From contig DGWC01000077.1 of NCBI GenBank assembly GCA_002395135.1, positions 134,583-192,379 on the forward strand: 57,797 bases of DNA. Direction: 5' to 3'. Made by a program: the position numbers and the translations under genes. Shown here in pieces: positions 25,246 through 34,095 of the stretch. The stretch comes from Prevotella sp. UBA4268 (GTDB lineage Bacteria; Bacteroidota; Bacteroidia; Bacteroidales; Bacteroidaceae). The notes below the pieces were generated by a model, which searched no databases, was not told the DNA's origin, and saw nothing but the letters and a program-made list of their open reading frames with translations. Position 1 is the first letter of the stretch. The number at the start of each line of letters is the position of its first letter.

Positions 25246-27450
25246 TTATTGTGCGAGGACGAAGTCGAGTTGGCGCTTCTCGATGTTTGCCTTGGCCACC
25301 TGGATGCGGATGGGGTCGCCCAGCATGTATTTGTTGTGATGGCGGCGCCCCACGAGTTGGTAGTTGTTTTCGTCGAACTCGTAGTAGTCGTCGTCAAGGT
25401 CGTGAATCTGTATCATGCCCTCGCAGTGGTTCTCGTCGATTTCGGCGTAGATGCCGTAGGCGGTGATGCCGCTGATGTGGGCATCAAACTCTTCGCCGAT
25501 GAAGTCGGCCATGAACTCCACCATTTTATATTTAATGCTGTCGCGCTCGGCGTTCTGGGCTATCTGCTCCATGTCGCTGCTGTGCTCGCAGAGTTCCTCG
25601 TAGTGCTCTTTGCTGGCTGAGCGCCCGCCGTTTTGATAGCGGGTGAGCAGGCGGTGCACCATGGTGTCGGGATAGCGTCGGATGGGCGAGGTGAAATGGG
25701 TGTAGTAGTCGAATGCCAGTCCGTAGTGTCCGATGTTGTACACGCTGTATTTGGCCTTCATCATGGCTCTGAGTGCCACGCTCTCGATGACGTTCTGTTC
25801 GCGTTTGCCGTTCACTTCGTCCATCAGTTTGTTCAGCGACCGGCTGATTTCTCTTTTCGAGCCGGTGGTTTTCACCTTGTATCCGAAGTGGGTGATGAAC
25901 TGGCGCAGGCGTTCCAACTTCGTTGGGTCTGGCTGGTCGTGTATACGGTAGGGCAGCGTTTTTGCCTTTTGCCCTTTCTGCCCTTTGCCTATCGACTCGG
26001 CCACGGTGCGGTTGGCGAGCAGCATGAACTCCTCAATGAGTTTGTTGGCATCTTTCGATTTCTTGAAATAGGCGCGTGTGGGCTTGCCCTTTTCGTCGAT
26101 GTCGAAGTGCAGTTCCTCGCGGTCGAACTTCACGGCACCGTTCTTGAACCGCTTTTCGCGCAGTTTCTTTGCCAGTGCATCCAGCACCACGAGTTCGCGG
26201 GCGAAGTCGCCCTTGTATTCCTTCTTGGCAGGAGCGGGCTCTCCGGTGCCGTCTACCACACCGTTCTGTTCCAGTATCTGCTGCACCTCTTCGTAGGCAA
26301 ATCGCCGGTTGCTGCGTATGACGGTGTGTGCCAGGTGCCAGTCTTTGACGTTGGCTTCGCCGTCGAGGATGAAGATAACGCTGTAGCAGAGTTTCTCTTC
26401 GTCGGGTCGCAGCGAGCAGATGAAATTGCAGAGGCGCTCGGGCAGCATGGGGATGGTGCGGTCTACGAGGTAGACGCTCGTTGCGCGCTTTTGTGCTTCG
26501 CGGTCGATGATGCTTCCTTCTTTCACATAGTGCGACACGTCGGCAATGTGGACACCCACTTCGTAGAGGATGTGTCGGCCGTTTTCTTCAGCCACCCTGA
26601 TGGACAGGGCATCGTCGAAGTCCTTGGCATCGTGGGGGTCGATGGTGAACGTGGTGACCTCGCGGAAGTCTTCGCGGCGCGCAATCTCCTGCTCGGTGAT
26701 GCCGGGCTCGATGCGGTTGGCGGCCTCTTCCACCTGTTTGGGGTATTTATAGGGCAGTCCGTATTGCGCGAGAATGGCATGCATCTCGGTGTTGTTCTCG
26801 CCCGTCTTGCCGAGGATGTCAACCACTTCGCCCACAATGTTCTTGCTTTCGGCCGACGGCCACTGCGTGATTTTCACCACGGCCTTGTCGCCCGTTTTGC
26901 CGCCCTTGAGTTTCTTCTTGGGAATGAACACGTCGTGCACGAAGAAATTGCCGTCGCTGATGAGGAAGGCAAAGTCTCTCTCCACGTTCAGCCGTCCCAC
27001 CACCTGGTCGCGGGCGCGCTTGATAATCTCGGTCACCATGGCCTCTTTGATGTGCCGCTCGCGGCGCGCCATCATGGTTACCTTCACGCGGTCGCCGTTC
27101 AGGGCGAACATCGAGTTGCGCTCGGCCACGAAGATGGGCTTGTCGCTGCCGTCGGGGATGAACGAGTTCTTGCCGTTGGCCTTGCGGATGAAGACACCTT
27201 CCATCACCTGTCCCTGCAGGTTCAGGCGGTAACTGTGTTCCGATACCTTGCTCAGGAAGTCGTCCCACGCCATTTCCTCCATGATGTCGATGGCGAGCAT
27301 CTTGGCGGGATGAGTGGTCAGCCGCAGTTGTTTGAACACTTGCTTCAGTGTGAAAGTCTCGTTGGGATTCTGCTGAAACAATGCTGACAGAATCTCTACC
27401 ATTTTATTCTTCGTCAGGCGCTTGGTGCCTTTGTTCTTACCTTTTGCCAT
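25246..27450 (-). CDS. rnr: Ribonuclease R
   Basis: A 734-residue 3'-to-5' exoribonuclease of the RNB family acting on structured RNA in the cytoplasm. Order: N-terminal winged helix, cold-shock-like domains (about 85-230, GVFIRKANGKNSFIPDG), the catalytic RNB domain with TTFTIDPHDAKDFDDALSIR (the four aspartates that bind magnesium), YLVDRTIPMLPERLCNFICSLRPDEEKLCYSV, LANRTVAESI and HFTSPIRRYPDTMVHRLL, and a C-terminal S1 domain (AHISGITAYGIYAEIDENHCEGMI). Length fits the family. It has its own promoter at 27479-27486. Confidence 0.95.
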   Translation of the reverse strand: MAKGKNKGTKRLTKNKMVEILSALFQQNPNETFTLKQVFKQLRLTTHPAKMLAIDIMEEMAWDDFLSKVSEHSYRLNLQGQVMEGVFIRKANGKNSFIPDGSDKPIFVAERNSMFALNGDRVKVTMMARRERHIKEAMVTEIIKRARDQVVGRLNVERDFAFLISDGNFFVHDVFIPKKKLKGGKTGDKAVVKITQWPSAESKNIVGEVVDILGKTGENNTEMHAILAQYGLPYKYPKQVEEAANRIEPGITEQEIARREDFREVTTFTIDPHDAKDFDDALSIRVAEENGRHILYEVGVHIADVSHYVKEGSIIDREAQKRATSVYLVDRTIPMLPERLCNFICSLRPDEEKLCYSVIFILDGEANVKDWHLAHTVIRSNRRFAYEEVQQILEQNGVVDGTGEPAPAKKEYKGDFARELVVLDALAKKLREKRFKNGAVKFDREELHFDIDEKGKPTRAYFKKSKDANKLIEEFMLLANRTVAESIGKGQKGQKAKTLPYRIHDQPDPTKLERLRQFITHFGYKVKTTGSKREISRSLNKLMDEVNGKREQNVIESVALRAMMKAKYSVYNIGHYGLAFDYYTHFTSPIRRYPDTMVHRLLTRYQNGGRSASKEHYEELCEHSSDMEQIAQNAERDSIKYKMVEFMADFIGEEFDAHISGITAYGIYAEIDENHCEGMIQIHDLDDDYYEFDENNYQLVGRRHHNKYMLGDPIRIQVAKANIEKRQLDFVLAQ

Positions 27451-27478
27451 AATAGTGGTGTAGTTTGATTATTGTTCG

Positions 27479-27486
27479 CAAAAATA
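27479..27486 (-). promoter_or_regulatory. Promoter -7 element for rnr
   Basis: The minus strand reads TATTTTTG (TAnnTTTG), 28 bases before the rnr start codon. Confidence 0.6.
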
Positions 27487-27732
27487 CAATTTTATTTTCA
27501 AACGACCATAAAAAAGAGCAAAATAATATTCAGAAATCTTTGGTATGCTACTTGCCGACAAGGGGTTCACCGTATGAAAGCGGTTTGCTTTCGTCATGGA
27601 AAGGCAACGGCGGGCAGCAGTGTCCTGAATAGCCGTCATGCTGCCAAGGCGGTCTTTGTAAGGGATTTTCGTGTTTTTGCGCCATTCCACGAAAAAAAGC
27701 GGCAATCGTGTTGGTGAATCGGAAAAATGTTG

Positions 27733-27740
27733 TACCTTTG
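27733..27740 (+). promoter_or_regulatory. Promoter -7 element for the riboswitch-led operon
   Basis: TACCTTTG matches TAnnTTTG exactly. Transcription would begin at about 27746-27748, just ahead of the riboswitch aptamer. The 27451-27732 part of the gap shows nothing else beyond the rnr promoter. Confidence 0.7.
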
Positions 27741-27746
27741 CAGCGG

Positions 27747-27912
27747 ATTTGGTGATACACCGGTGCTCCACCGGAGTAGAAAGGGAATCAGGTGAAAGAC
27801 CTGAGCAGTGCCCGCTACTGTAATCTCCATTATGAAAAGTCAGAACGCAAAGCCACTGAGCCATCGGGAAGGCAGACTTTTCGGAGAAAGCCAGGAAACC
27901 TGCCATGTCAGA
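27747..27912 (+). promoter_or_regulatory. Cobalamin riboswitch (AdoCbl/B12 class)
   Basis: All hallmarks of the cobalamin aptamer are visible: the first stem GGTGATACACCGGTGCTCCACCGG (start 27751), the core GGGAATCAGGTGAAAGACC (27783 on) followed by GAGCAGTGCCCGCTACTGTAA, GCCACTG (27852-27858), and the B12 box AGCCAGGAAACCTGCC (27889-27904), an exact match to the family consensus. About 170 bases of possible expression platform follow before the receptor start at 28085. High B12 should turn off the downstream receptor and chelatase genes. Confidence 0.95.
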
Positions 27913-28084
27913 AACAGCAAAGCGGATATTTCGGGATCAAGATGCCGCGGCGACAACAAGCCATATTGGTTATCAACGAAATTTGGAAAAGAGGCGGATG
28001 GTCCGTCGGTATGAGTAATCGGGAGAAGTGTGTGCGCACGCAATGTGTCATGCCCTTTCTGATGTGAAGTTATCTCACAGCGTT

Positions 28085-30247
28085 ATGAATTTGAAACTCT
28101 CTCTAAACAAAAGATGTTATGTGGTGGCTGCACTGCTGTCCGTGATGGGATGGCAAGCGGCCTTTCCGCAGTCGAAACTGAGCAAGCACGTGCAACTCGA
28201 CGAAGTGGTTGTAACAGGAACAGGAACAGAGCATCTTCTGAAAAACGCTCCTGTGCAGACAGAGGTAATCAGCGGCAAGACATTGCGCCACTTTGCAGGC
28301 AAGAGCATCCAAGAGATGCTAGGCATGCTTACCTCTTCGTTCGACTTCAACGAAGACGACATGGGCAGCCAGATACAGATGAACGGATTGGGCAACAACT
28401 ACATACTGATACTCATCGACGGCAAACGCATTCACGGTGATGTGGGCGGACAAAACGACTTAGGACTGATTGACCCGCAAAACATCGAGAAGATAGAAAT
28501 CGTAAAAGGCGCATCAAGCGCACTTTATGGCAGCGATGCCATTGCCGGCGTGGTGAACATCATAACCAAGAAACACGACCAAGAAGGATTGCTCTTGGAA
28601 AACACTTCTCGCATAGGCAGTTACGGAGATATTCGGCAACACAACGGCATAGGGTTCAGTTTCGGCAAATGGAGCAGCTACACCAATTTCCAGCTGCAGC
28701 ATTCTGACGGATGGCAGAACACAGCTACAGAATACACCATGGGCACCGAAACGCCTATTCTCGATTCGCGAAACAAAACCACCAATCGACATACCAATTG
28801 GCAAGTAGCAGAACGATTGGTCTACACACCTATCAAGAATGTTGAACTTTATGCCGAAGGGAGCGTCTATTGGAAACGAATCTATCGGCCATGCGGCAAA
28901 TATGCCCACTATGATGTGTACACCTACGATTTGGAATACCATAATAGTTCGGCAGCCATCGGTGGAAAATGGAGACTGAACAAAACAGATGCCATCACAC
29001 TTGATGTAGATTGGAACAGACACGCCTACTATTACTATTTTACAGCCAACACGCTGGTTGAAGACTATGAGAAGAGTAAAGGCACCATCTACTACCCCTA
29101 TTTCCCTTATCTGCCCGACCAAACAGAGCTACAAAGTGACCAACAGCGCACCATGGTGAATCTGAAAGGTATATTCAAACTGCCATACGGGAACCAACTT
29201 AGTGCCGGTATAGAATACCGTTACGACTGGTTGGAATCGCCTACTCGTGTGGCTGGAGGAACGGTTCACGACAACAACGAAGCCATTTATGTGCAAGATG
29301 AGTTCGACATGATCAACAACTTGCAAATCACAGCTGGTCTGCGACTCAACCACAACGACGAATTCGGTTTCCGGTTCACACCGAAAGTATCAGCCATGTA
29401 CCGCCTTGGCAACCCTGTCCGACTAAGAGCCACATGGAGCCAAGGATTCAAGACGCCGACAACCAAAGAGCTCTATTACCGTTACGTACGACAAATGAAC
29501 GGCACATACTTGTATTTGGGCAACCTGGATCTCACTCCACAAACCAGCAATTACTATTCTTTGGGAGGAGAATACACATGGAACGGCTTGTCGGTTACGC
29601 TGACGGGCTATTACAACCAAGTAAAAGACATGATTGCACTGGTTACAATCCCCAACTATCAGGCACCCGAAGAATATATTGTACAATACGACCCATTGAA
29701 GACTCGCCAATATCAGAACATTGAAGATGCAAAGACCTATGGCTTGGATATGAGCATACAATATGCATGGAAAGAAGTCTCCGTAGGTCTGGGCTACAGC
29801 TATCTGGACACCAAAGCAAACAGTTACGACACCAATCACGAACGGATGCACGAGGTAATCATCGACGGCATGGCACACCACAAAGCCAACGCCTTTGCCA
29901 CATGGAGCCATCTGTTCCGCCAAAAATACCGTCTGGGCATAGGCATTTATGGGAAGATGTCAACAAAACGCTATTATCAAATAAACGGTAACGGCAAGGG
30001 TTACCAAATATGGCGACTCGCAACCACACACGATTTTGGAAAAAACAAAGCGCTGAACTACCGTTTAGAAGCAGGCATCGACAACATTTTCAACTACCGT
30101 GACACAACGCCTCATGGTCTCCATTTGGGAACAACCACTCCAGGCACCACTCTCTATGCCACGTTCTCCATCCGCTTTGCCAAAGGAAAGAAGACTAATA
30201 ACAAATTTAATACTAATTTAAATCAACGTAATTATGAAGAAAATTAA
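28085..30247 (+). CDS. TonB-dependent outer-membrane receptor under B12 riboswitch (BtuB/HmuR-like)
   Basis: A 720-residue receptor. Signal peptide about 1-29; TonB box VQLDEVVVTGTGTEHLL (37-53); plug about 50-165 with MNGLGNNYILILIDGKRIHGD and VEIVKGASSALYGSDAIAGVVNIITKK (consensus EIVKG.SS.LYGSDAI.GVVN); barrel to the C-terminus (LYATFSIRFAKGKK). GFKTPTTKELYYRY and LGNLDLTPQTSNYYSLGG resemble the FRAP/NPDL region of heme receptors. The riboswitch argues for corrinoid or cobalt uptake; the heme-like motifs argue for tetrapyrroles in general. ATG 28085 gives the signal peptide. The next gene overlaps it by 14 bases. Confidence 0.9.
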   Translation: MNLKLSLNKRCYVVAALLSVMGWQAAFPQSKLSKHVQLDEVVVTGTGTEHLLKNAPVQTEVISGKTLRHFAGKSIQEMLGMLTSSFDFNEDDMGSQIQMNGLGNNYILILIDGKRIHGDVGGQNDLGLIDPQNIEKIEIVKGASSALYGSDAIAGVVNIITKKHDQEGLLLENTSRIGSYGDIRQHNGIGFSFGKWSSYTNFQLQHSDGWQNTATEYTMGTETPILDSRNKTTNRHTNWQVAERLVYTPIKNVELYAEGSVYWKRIYRPCGKYAHYDVYTYDLEYHNSSAAIGGKWRLNKTDAITLDVDWNRHAYYYYFTANTLVEDYEKSKGTIYYPYFPYLPDQTELQSDQQRTMVNLKGIFKLPYGNQLSAGIEYRYDWLESPTRVAGGTVHDNNEAIYVQDEFDMINNLQITAGLRLNHNDEFGFRFTPKVSAMYRLGNPVRLRATWSQGFKTPTTKELYYRYVRQMNGTYLYLGNLDLTPQTSNYYSLGGEYTWNGLSVTLTGYYNQVKDMIALVTIPNYQAPEEYIVQYDPLKTRQYQNIEDAKTYGLDMSIQYAWKEVSVGLGYSYLDTKANSYDTNHERMHEVIIDGMAHHKANAFATWSHLFRQKYRLGIGIYGKMSTKRYYQINGNGKGYQIWRLATTHDFGKNKALNYRLEAGIDNIFNYRDTTPHGLHLGTTTPGTTLYATFSIRFAKGKKTNNKFNTNLNQRNYEEN

Positions 30248-31328
30248 TTTATTGATGATTGCCATGATGGCTATTATCTGCACCATGAGTTTCACAGCAT
30301 GCAGCAGTGACGATGATGAAACGAACAACTATCTGATTTATCAGAAAGCAGTGAACCAAACCGTAAAGACACAGAAACATAACAGCAAGGCCATCCTACT
30401 GGTTGCCTTCGGCTCAACATGGCAGCAGGCATACAATGCTTTCGACACCACTGTAGAAGCATACAAACAAGCTTTCCCAGGCTACGACGTGTTCCTCTCG
30501 TTCTCGTCTGCCATCTGCATCAACCGCGCAGCCGCCGGTGAGAATGTAGCACCACGCAACTTCTATGCTCCTCCCTTCTGGCTTACAGCATTTGCTCAGG
30601 ATGGAGTGAAATATAATGAAATCGTTGTGCAATCACTCCAAGTGATTCCCGGCGAGGAATACACTCGCGTCATCAACTACATCAAAGACTTTGCCAACAA
30701 CAGCAATGGCGACATTGATGACAAGTATCTTGCAAATGTAACATTGAAGCTGGGTGTGCCTCTACTTCAAGATGCAGAAAACGACGTGAATGCCGTGGCA
30801 ACAGCACTCAACAACCTTTACAAAGCACAGGCCGCCGAAGGTGTTGTGGCTTTCATGGGCCATGGCAATCCCGACAAATATGATACATACAAGGCCAACA
30901 TACGCTATACACAACTTGAAGATGCTCTGCAGAACTTCAATAGCAACTACTTCGTAGGAACGGTAGACATGATGGAAAACTTCAAGACTCATGTGCTGGC
31001 CCGCATGCAGTCAAAGGGCATCATGAATGGCAAAGTGTATTGCCACCCACTGATGTCTATCGATGGTGACCATGGGCACAACGACATGGCTGGTGACGAT
31101 GATGACAATTGGGACGGCAAGAAGTTCACACCCAACGATGAAGGCGAAGTGGAAGACACCAGTTGGAAAATGTTTTTCCAGCATTCGGGCTACACCTGTG
31201 ACAACTCCACTATGATAGAGAAAGGTCTGCTCGAACTTCCCACCGTGCGCCAGATTTGGATGAACCACACACGTGATGCCATCAATGGTGAAGCTCTCGA
31301 CTTCTACCATTCTAAGAATCCTGAGTGA
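30234..31328 (+). CDS. CbiK-like chelatase as a surface-type lipoprotein
   Basis: A 364-residue lipoprotein of the sirohydrochlorin cobaltochelatase CbiK family. The signal peptide ends in MSFTAC (lipidated Cys23) followed by SSDDDE, matching the acidic lipoprotein export signal that sends Bacteroidota lipoproteins to the cell surface. The chelatase fold begins AILLVAFGSTWQQAY. His210 (in FMGHGNPD) and His280 (in GDHGHNDMAGDDDDNW) align with the two metal-binding histidines of Salmonella CbiK. The CbiK glutamate position (ESYP) reads Asp245 (VGTVDMM). A roughly 20-residue insertion (294-313) precedes WKMFFQHSGY. It overlaps the riboswitch-controlled receptor gene by 14 bases, so the two are coupled. 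Activity could be metal insertion, removal or tetrapyrrole binding. Confidence 0.85.
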   Translation: MKKINLLMIAMMAIICTMSFTACSSDDDETNNYLIYQKAVNQTVKTQKHNSKAILLVAFGSTWQQAYNAFDTTVEAYKQAFPGYDVFLSFSSAICINRAAAGENVAPRNFYAPPFWLTAFAQDGVKYNEIVVQSLQVIPGEEYTRVINYIKDFANNSNGDIDDKYLANVTLKLGVPLLQDAENDVNAVATALNNLYKAQAAEGVVAFMGHGNPDKYDTYKANIRYTQLEDALQNFNSNYFVGTVDMMENFKTHVLARMQSKGIMNGKVYCHPLMSIDGDHGHNDMAGDDDDNWDGKKFTPNDEGEVEDTSWKMFFQHSGYTCDNSTMIEKGLLELPTVRQIWMNHTRDAINGEALDFYHSKNPE

Positions 31329-31355
31329 TAAATATATTCGGTGCTTCCGAGTATG

Positions 31356-31396
31356 ATACTACAGCCCATAGAACATCGTTCTAAAGGCTGTAGTAT
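31356..31396 (+). terminator. Hairpin between CbiK-like lipoprotein and next receptor
   Basis: ATACTACAGCC and GGCTGTAGTAT pair across an inner stem AGAAC/GTTCT. The 3' flank is only moderately T-rich. It may end the riboswitch-led transcript or let part of it through to the receptor gene 31 bases downstream. Confidence 0.55.
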
Positions 31397-31426
31397 TTCA
31401 CCCGTAGTTTGTCAGACATAACAAAG

Positions 31427-33571
31427 ATGATTAATAGAATCCAGATAATCCTCTTGCTGCTTGCCATACAAGTTGACTATGCTGCAGCACAGAAGCATAT
31501 CAAAGACTCGGTGATGCTCGACAATGTGACCGTTATCGGCAAGAGCAAAACCCAAAGGCTACGTGAAAGCGTGCTTTCTGTGAATGCCATTGATATCCGC
31601 TCTGTGATTAGCAGCATCAGTTCGCTCAACTCCATCGTTGACCGCACGGCCGGCGTGAAGGTGCGTGAAGAAGGCGGTGTGGGCTCCGATTTCGATTTAT
31701 CGATACACGGCATGTCAGGCAATTCGGTGCGCTACTTCTTGGACGGTGTTCCACTCGACACAAAGGGTTCGGGTGTTTCATTGGCCAATCTGCCCGTGAG
31801 TCTGATAGACCATATCGAGATATACAAAGGAGTGGTTCCCACTTGGCTTAGCGGCGATGCCCTGGGTGGAGCGGTGAACATCGTTACCAACCGCAGGCAC
31901 ACTAATTATCTGGATGTATCATACGGAATAGGTTCCTATCACACCCACAAGGGTGATCTTAACGGACAATATGTACTGAAGAACGGACTGACCATCCGCC
32001 CGACACTCGGTGTCAGCTATTCGAAAAACGACTATTTGATGAAAGGAGTGGAAGTGTGGGATGAGGAAAGCCGTGAGTATGTTCTGGCAGACCGAAGACG
32101 ATTCCACGATGGCTATTTCTCACTTATCGGTCAGATGGAAGTGGGATTTACCGACAAATGGTGGGCTGACGAGTTTTTTGTGAGTGCATCATACAACAAA
32201 GTGAACAAGGAAATCCAGACCGGACAGATACAAACCAAGGTGGTGGGCGAGGCAGAGAGGCACTCAGACTCTTGGAGCATTTCTGCCAACTATCAGAAAC
32301 AGCATTTCCTATTGAAGGATTTGGCCGCCAGCCTCTCTTTGTCGCATACTTGGGACCACTCACAAACCGTTGACACAGTATTCAGAAAATACAATTGGGA
32401 TGGGGAGTTCATCAAGAGTTCACGCAATGAAATTACCGGTCGTGCACGTTCGCTCCGCCATTACAAGCGTCCGCTTACCATTGGAAGAGCCGATTTAAAG
32501 TATAGGCTGAGCGACAATCATTTGCTGAACCTGAGCTACATTATCAATCGTACGGGAAATAACCGCTGGGACGATGTGGAGAAAGGGTTCGAACCTGCCA
32601 ACGATGTTCTTGCAAAGCACATCATCGGACTCTCCTATAACCAATCGCTATTCAATGGGATACTGAACAACACCTTCTTCCTAAAAGATTACATAAACCA
32701 CGTAAGTATTCATCAGACAGACATTCCTACTGTTACTGGTTCGCGCGATGTGCAAGGTTCTTCAACAAGCAATTACTGGGGCGGCGGAGTCGGCATTAAG
32801 TTGCAACCAATAGAACAAGTGGCACTGAAAGCAAGCTATGAACACAGCGTCAGGCTGCCATTGGCCCGCGAGTTGCTTGGCAATGGTACAACAATCTATG
32901 CCAACGTGACCCTGGAACCAGAAAAGAGCGAGAACCTCAATCTGGGTCTGTTTGGCACACTGAAGAACGCAGACCATGCCCTATCGTACGAAGTAAACGG
33001 CTTTTTACGCCGTGTGGACAACTACATACAACCGCAAGTATCGGAAAAGGAAGGTATGATGCAGTATGTTAACGTACCTGCTGTTCACATCAAAGGTGTG
33101 GAAGGTGAGCTACGCTACGATTGGCAGCAACAGTTGCAGGTGATTGGCAACGTGACGTGGCAGGATGCTCGCGACAGGATGAGATACAAGGCTGATGGAA
33201 AACAATCAGTCACATTCAACAACCATGTGCCCAACCGCCCTTGGTTCTATGCATCGGCAGAGGTTCGTTATGATGCGGCCAAGCACCTCGCAAAGCTCTT
33301 GCCGCAAACATCTCACCTTTACTTCGGTATTGACTACCAATGGGTGCATTGGTTCTTCCTATCATGGGAAGGTTATGGTGCTCTTGAGACAAAGGCCAGG
33401 ATTCCAGAGAAGAACATTTTCGGGGCTAACATCACTTATTCATGGCACAAAGACCGTTACAATGTGTCGCTCGACTGCCAGAACCTGTTCGATGCAACAG
33501 TCTACGACAACTATAAGTTGCAGAAACCTGGACGCATGCTATTCGCAAAATTCAGAATATTTTTACATTAA
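31427..33571 (+). CDS. TonB-dependent outer-membrane receptor 2
   Basis: A 714-residue receptor. Signal peptide 1-21 (ending YAAAQ); TonB-box-like VMLDNVTVIGKSKTQRL; plug with VDRTAGVKVREEGGVGSDFDLSIHGMSGNSVRYFLDGVPLD and IEIYKGVVPTWLSGDALGGAVNIVTN; barrel ending in GRMLFAKFRIFLH. The plug differs from the other two receptors here (no LYGSDAI block, and WLSGDALGGAVN instead), so it likely binds another ligand. ATG 31427 was chosen over an upstream TTG because it gives the signal peptide. Two small secreted proteins follow, which suggests a receptor plus surface-binding-protein unit. Confidence 0.9.
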   Translation: MINRIQIILLLLAIQVDYAAAQKHIKDSVMLDNVTVIGKSKTQRLRESVLSVNAIDIRSVISSISSLNSIVDRTAGVKVREEGGVGSDFDLSIHGMSGNSVRYFLDGVPLDTKGSGVSLANLPVSLIDHIEIYKGVVPTWLSGDALGGAVNIVTNRRHTNYLDVSYGIGSYHTHKGDLNGQYVLKNGLTIRPTLGVSYSKNDYLMKGVEVWDEESREYVLADRRRFHDGYFSLIGQMEVGFTDKWWADEFFVSASYNKVNKEIQTGQIQTKVVGEAERHSDSWSISANYQKQHFLLKDLAASLSLSHTWDHSQTVDTVFRKYNWDGEFIKSSRNEITGRARSLRHYKRPLTIGRADLKYRLSDNHLLNLSYIINRTGNNRWDDVEKGFEPANDVLAKHIIGLSYNQSLFNGILNNTFFLKDYINHVSIHQTDIPTVTGSRDVQGSSTSNYWGGGVGIKLQPIEQVALKASYEHSVRLPLARELLGNGTTIYANVTLEPEKSENLNLGLFGTLKNADHALSYEVNGFLRRVDNYIQPQVSEKEGMMQYVNVPAVHIKGVEGELRYDWQQQLQVIGNVTWQDARDRMRYKADGKQSVTFNNHVPNRPWFYASAEVRYDAAKHLAKLLPQTSHLYFGIDYQWVHWFFLSWEGYGALETKARIPEKNIFGANITYSWHKDRYNVSLDCQNLFDATVYDNYKLQKPGRMLFAKFRIFLH

Positions 33572-33595
33572 TATTATACTCTTAAACTTAGAAAC

Positions 33596-34069
33596 ATGAA
33601 GAAACTTAGAATCTATCTCTTTCTGCTGGTGACCATCATGGCTTCCAGTACAAAGGCTGAAGGTGTCAAGTATCTGATTTTCAACAACGATGGCGAAGAA
33701 AGTGTCATCGCATTAGCTGACGAACCAGAGATGACCATCAGCGATGGTATCCTAAAACTGACTGTGCTTGGAGAGGAGAAGCTCTCGGTAGAACTCAGCG
33801 AGGGATTGTCTTACAAGTTCTCAGAAACCGTACCTACCAGTATTCAGAAAGTACTTGACGAAGAAAGCACTCGTTTGCAATCGGGCCATGTTTATTTTGT
33901 CAATTCCCAAAAGGGTGAGGTGGTACGTGTGTTTAATACCAGAGGACAGCTGTTGGCAACACAGCGTGTTGGCGAAGATGGAACTGCCGATGTCAATCTG
34001 ACTTCATTAAGCAAAGGCATTCTGATTGTAAAGTCTTCAAAGACAAGTATTAAAGTCATGAACAAATGA
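33596..34069 (+). CDS. Small secreted protein with T9SS-like C-terminal sorting domain
   Basis: A 157-residue exported protein: signal peptide 1-21 (ASSTKAEG); a short segment VKYLIFNNDGEESVIALADEPEMTISDG typical of Prevotella-type secreted proteins; and a C-terminal 60 residues (GEVVRVFNTRGQLLATQRVGEDGTADVNLTSLSKGILIVK) that look like a Por-secretion / type IX sorting domain. There is almost nothing between the two parts, so the protein is mainly a sorting-type domain. It lies 24 bases after receptor 2, and its stop overlaps an ATG of the next frame. Role unknown; a surface adaptor or partner of the propeller protein is one idea. Confidence 0.6.
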   Translation: MKKLRIYLFLLVTIMASSTKAEGVKYLIFNNDGEESVIALADEPEMTISDGILKLTVLGEEKLSVELSEGLSYKFSETVPTSIQKVLDEESTRLQSGHVYFVNSQKGEVVRVFNTRGQLLATQRVGEDGTADVNLTSLSKGILIVKSSKTSIKVMNK

Positions 34070-34095
34070 TAAAGAAAACAACAAAAATAAATAAA

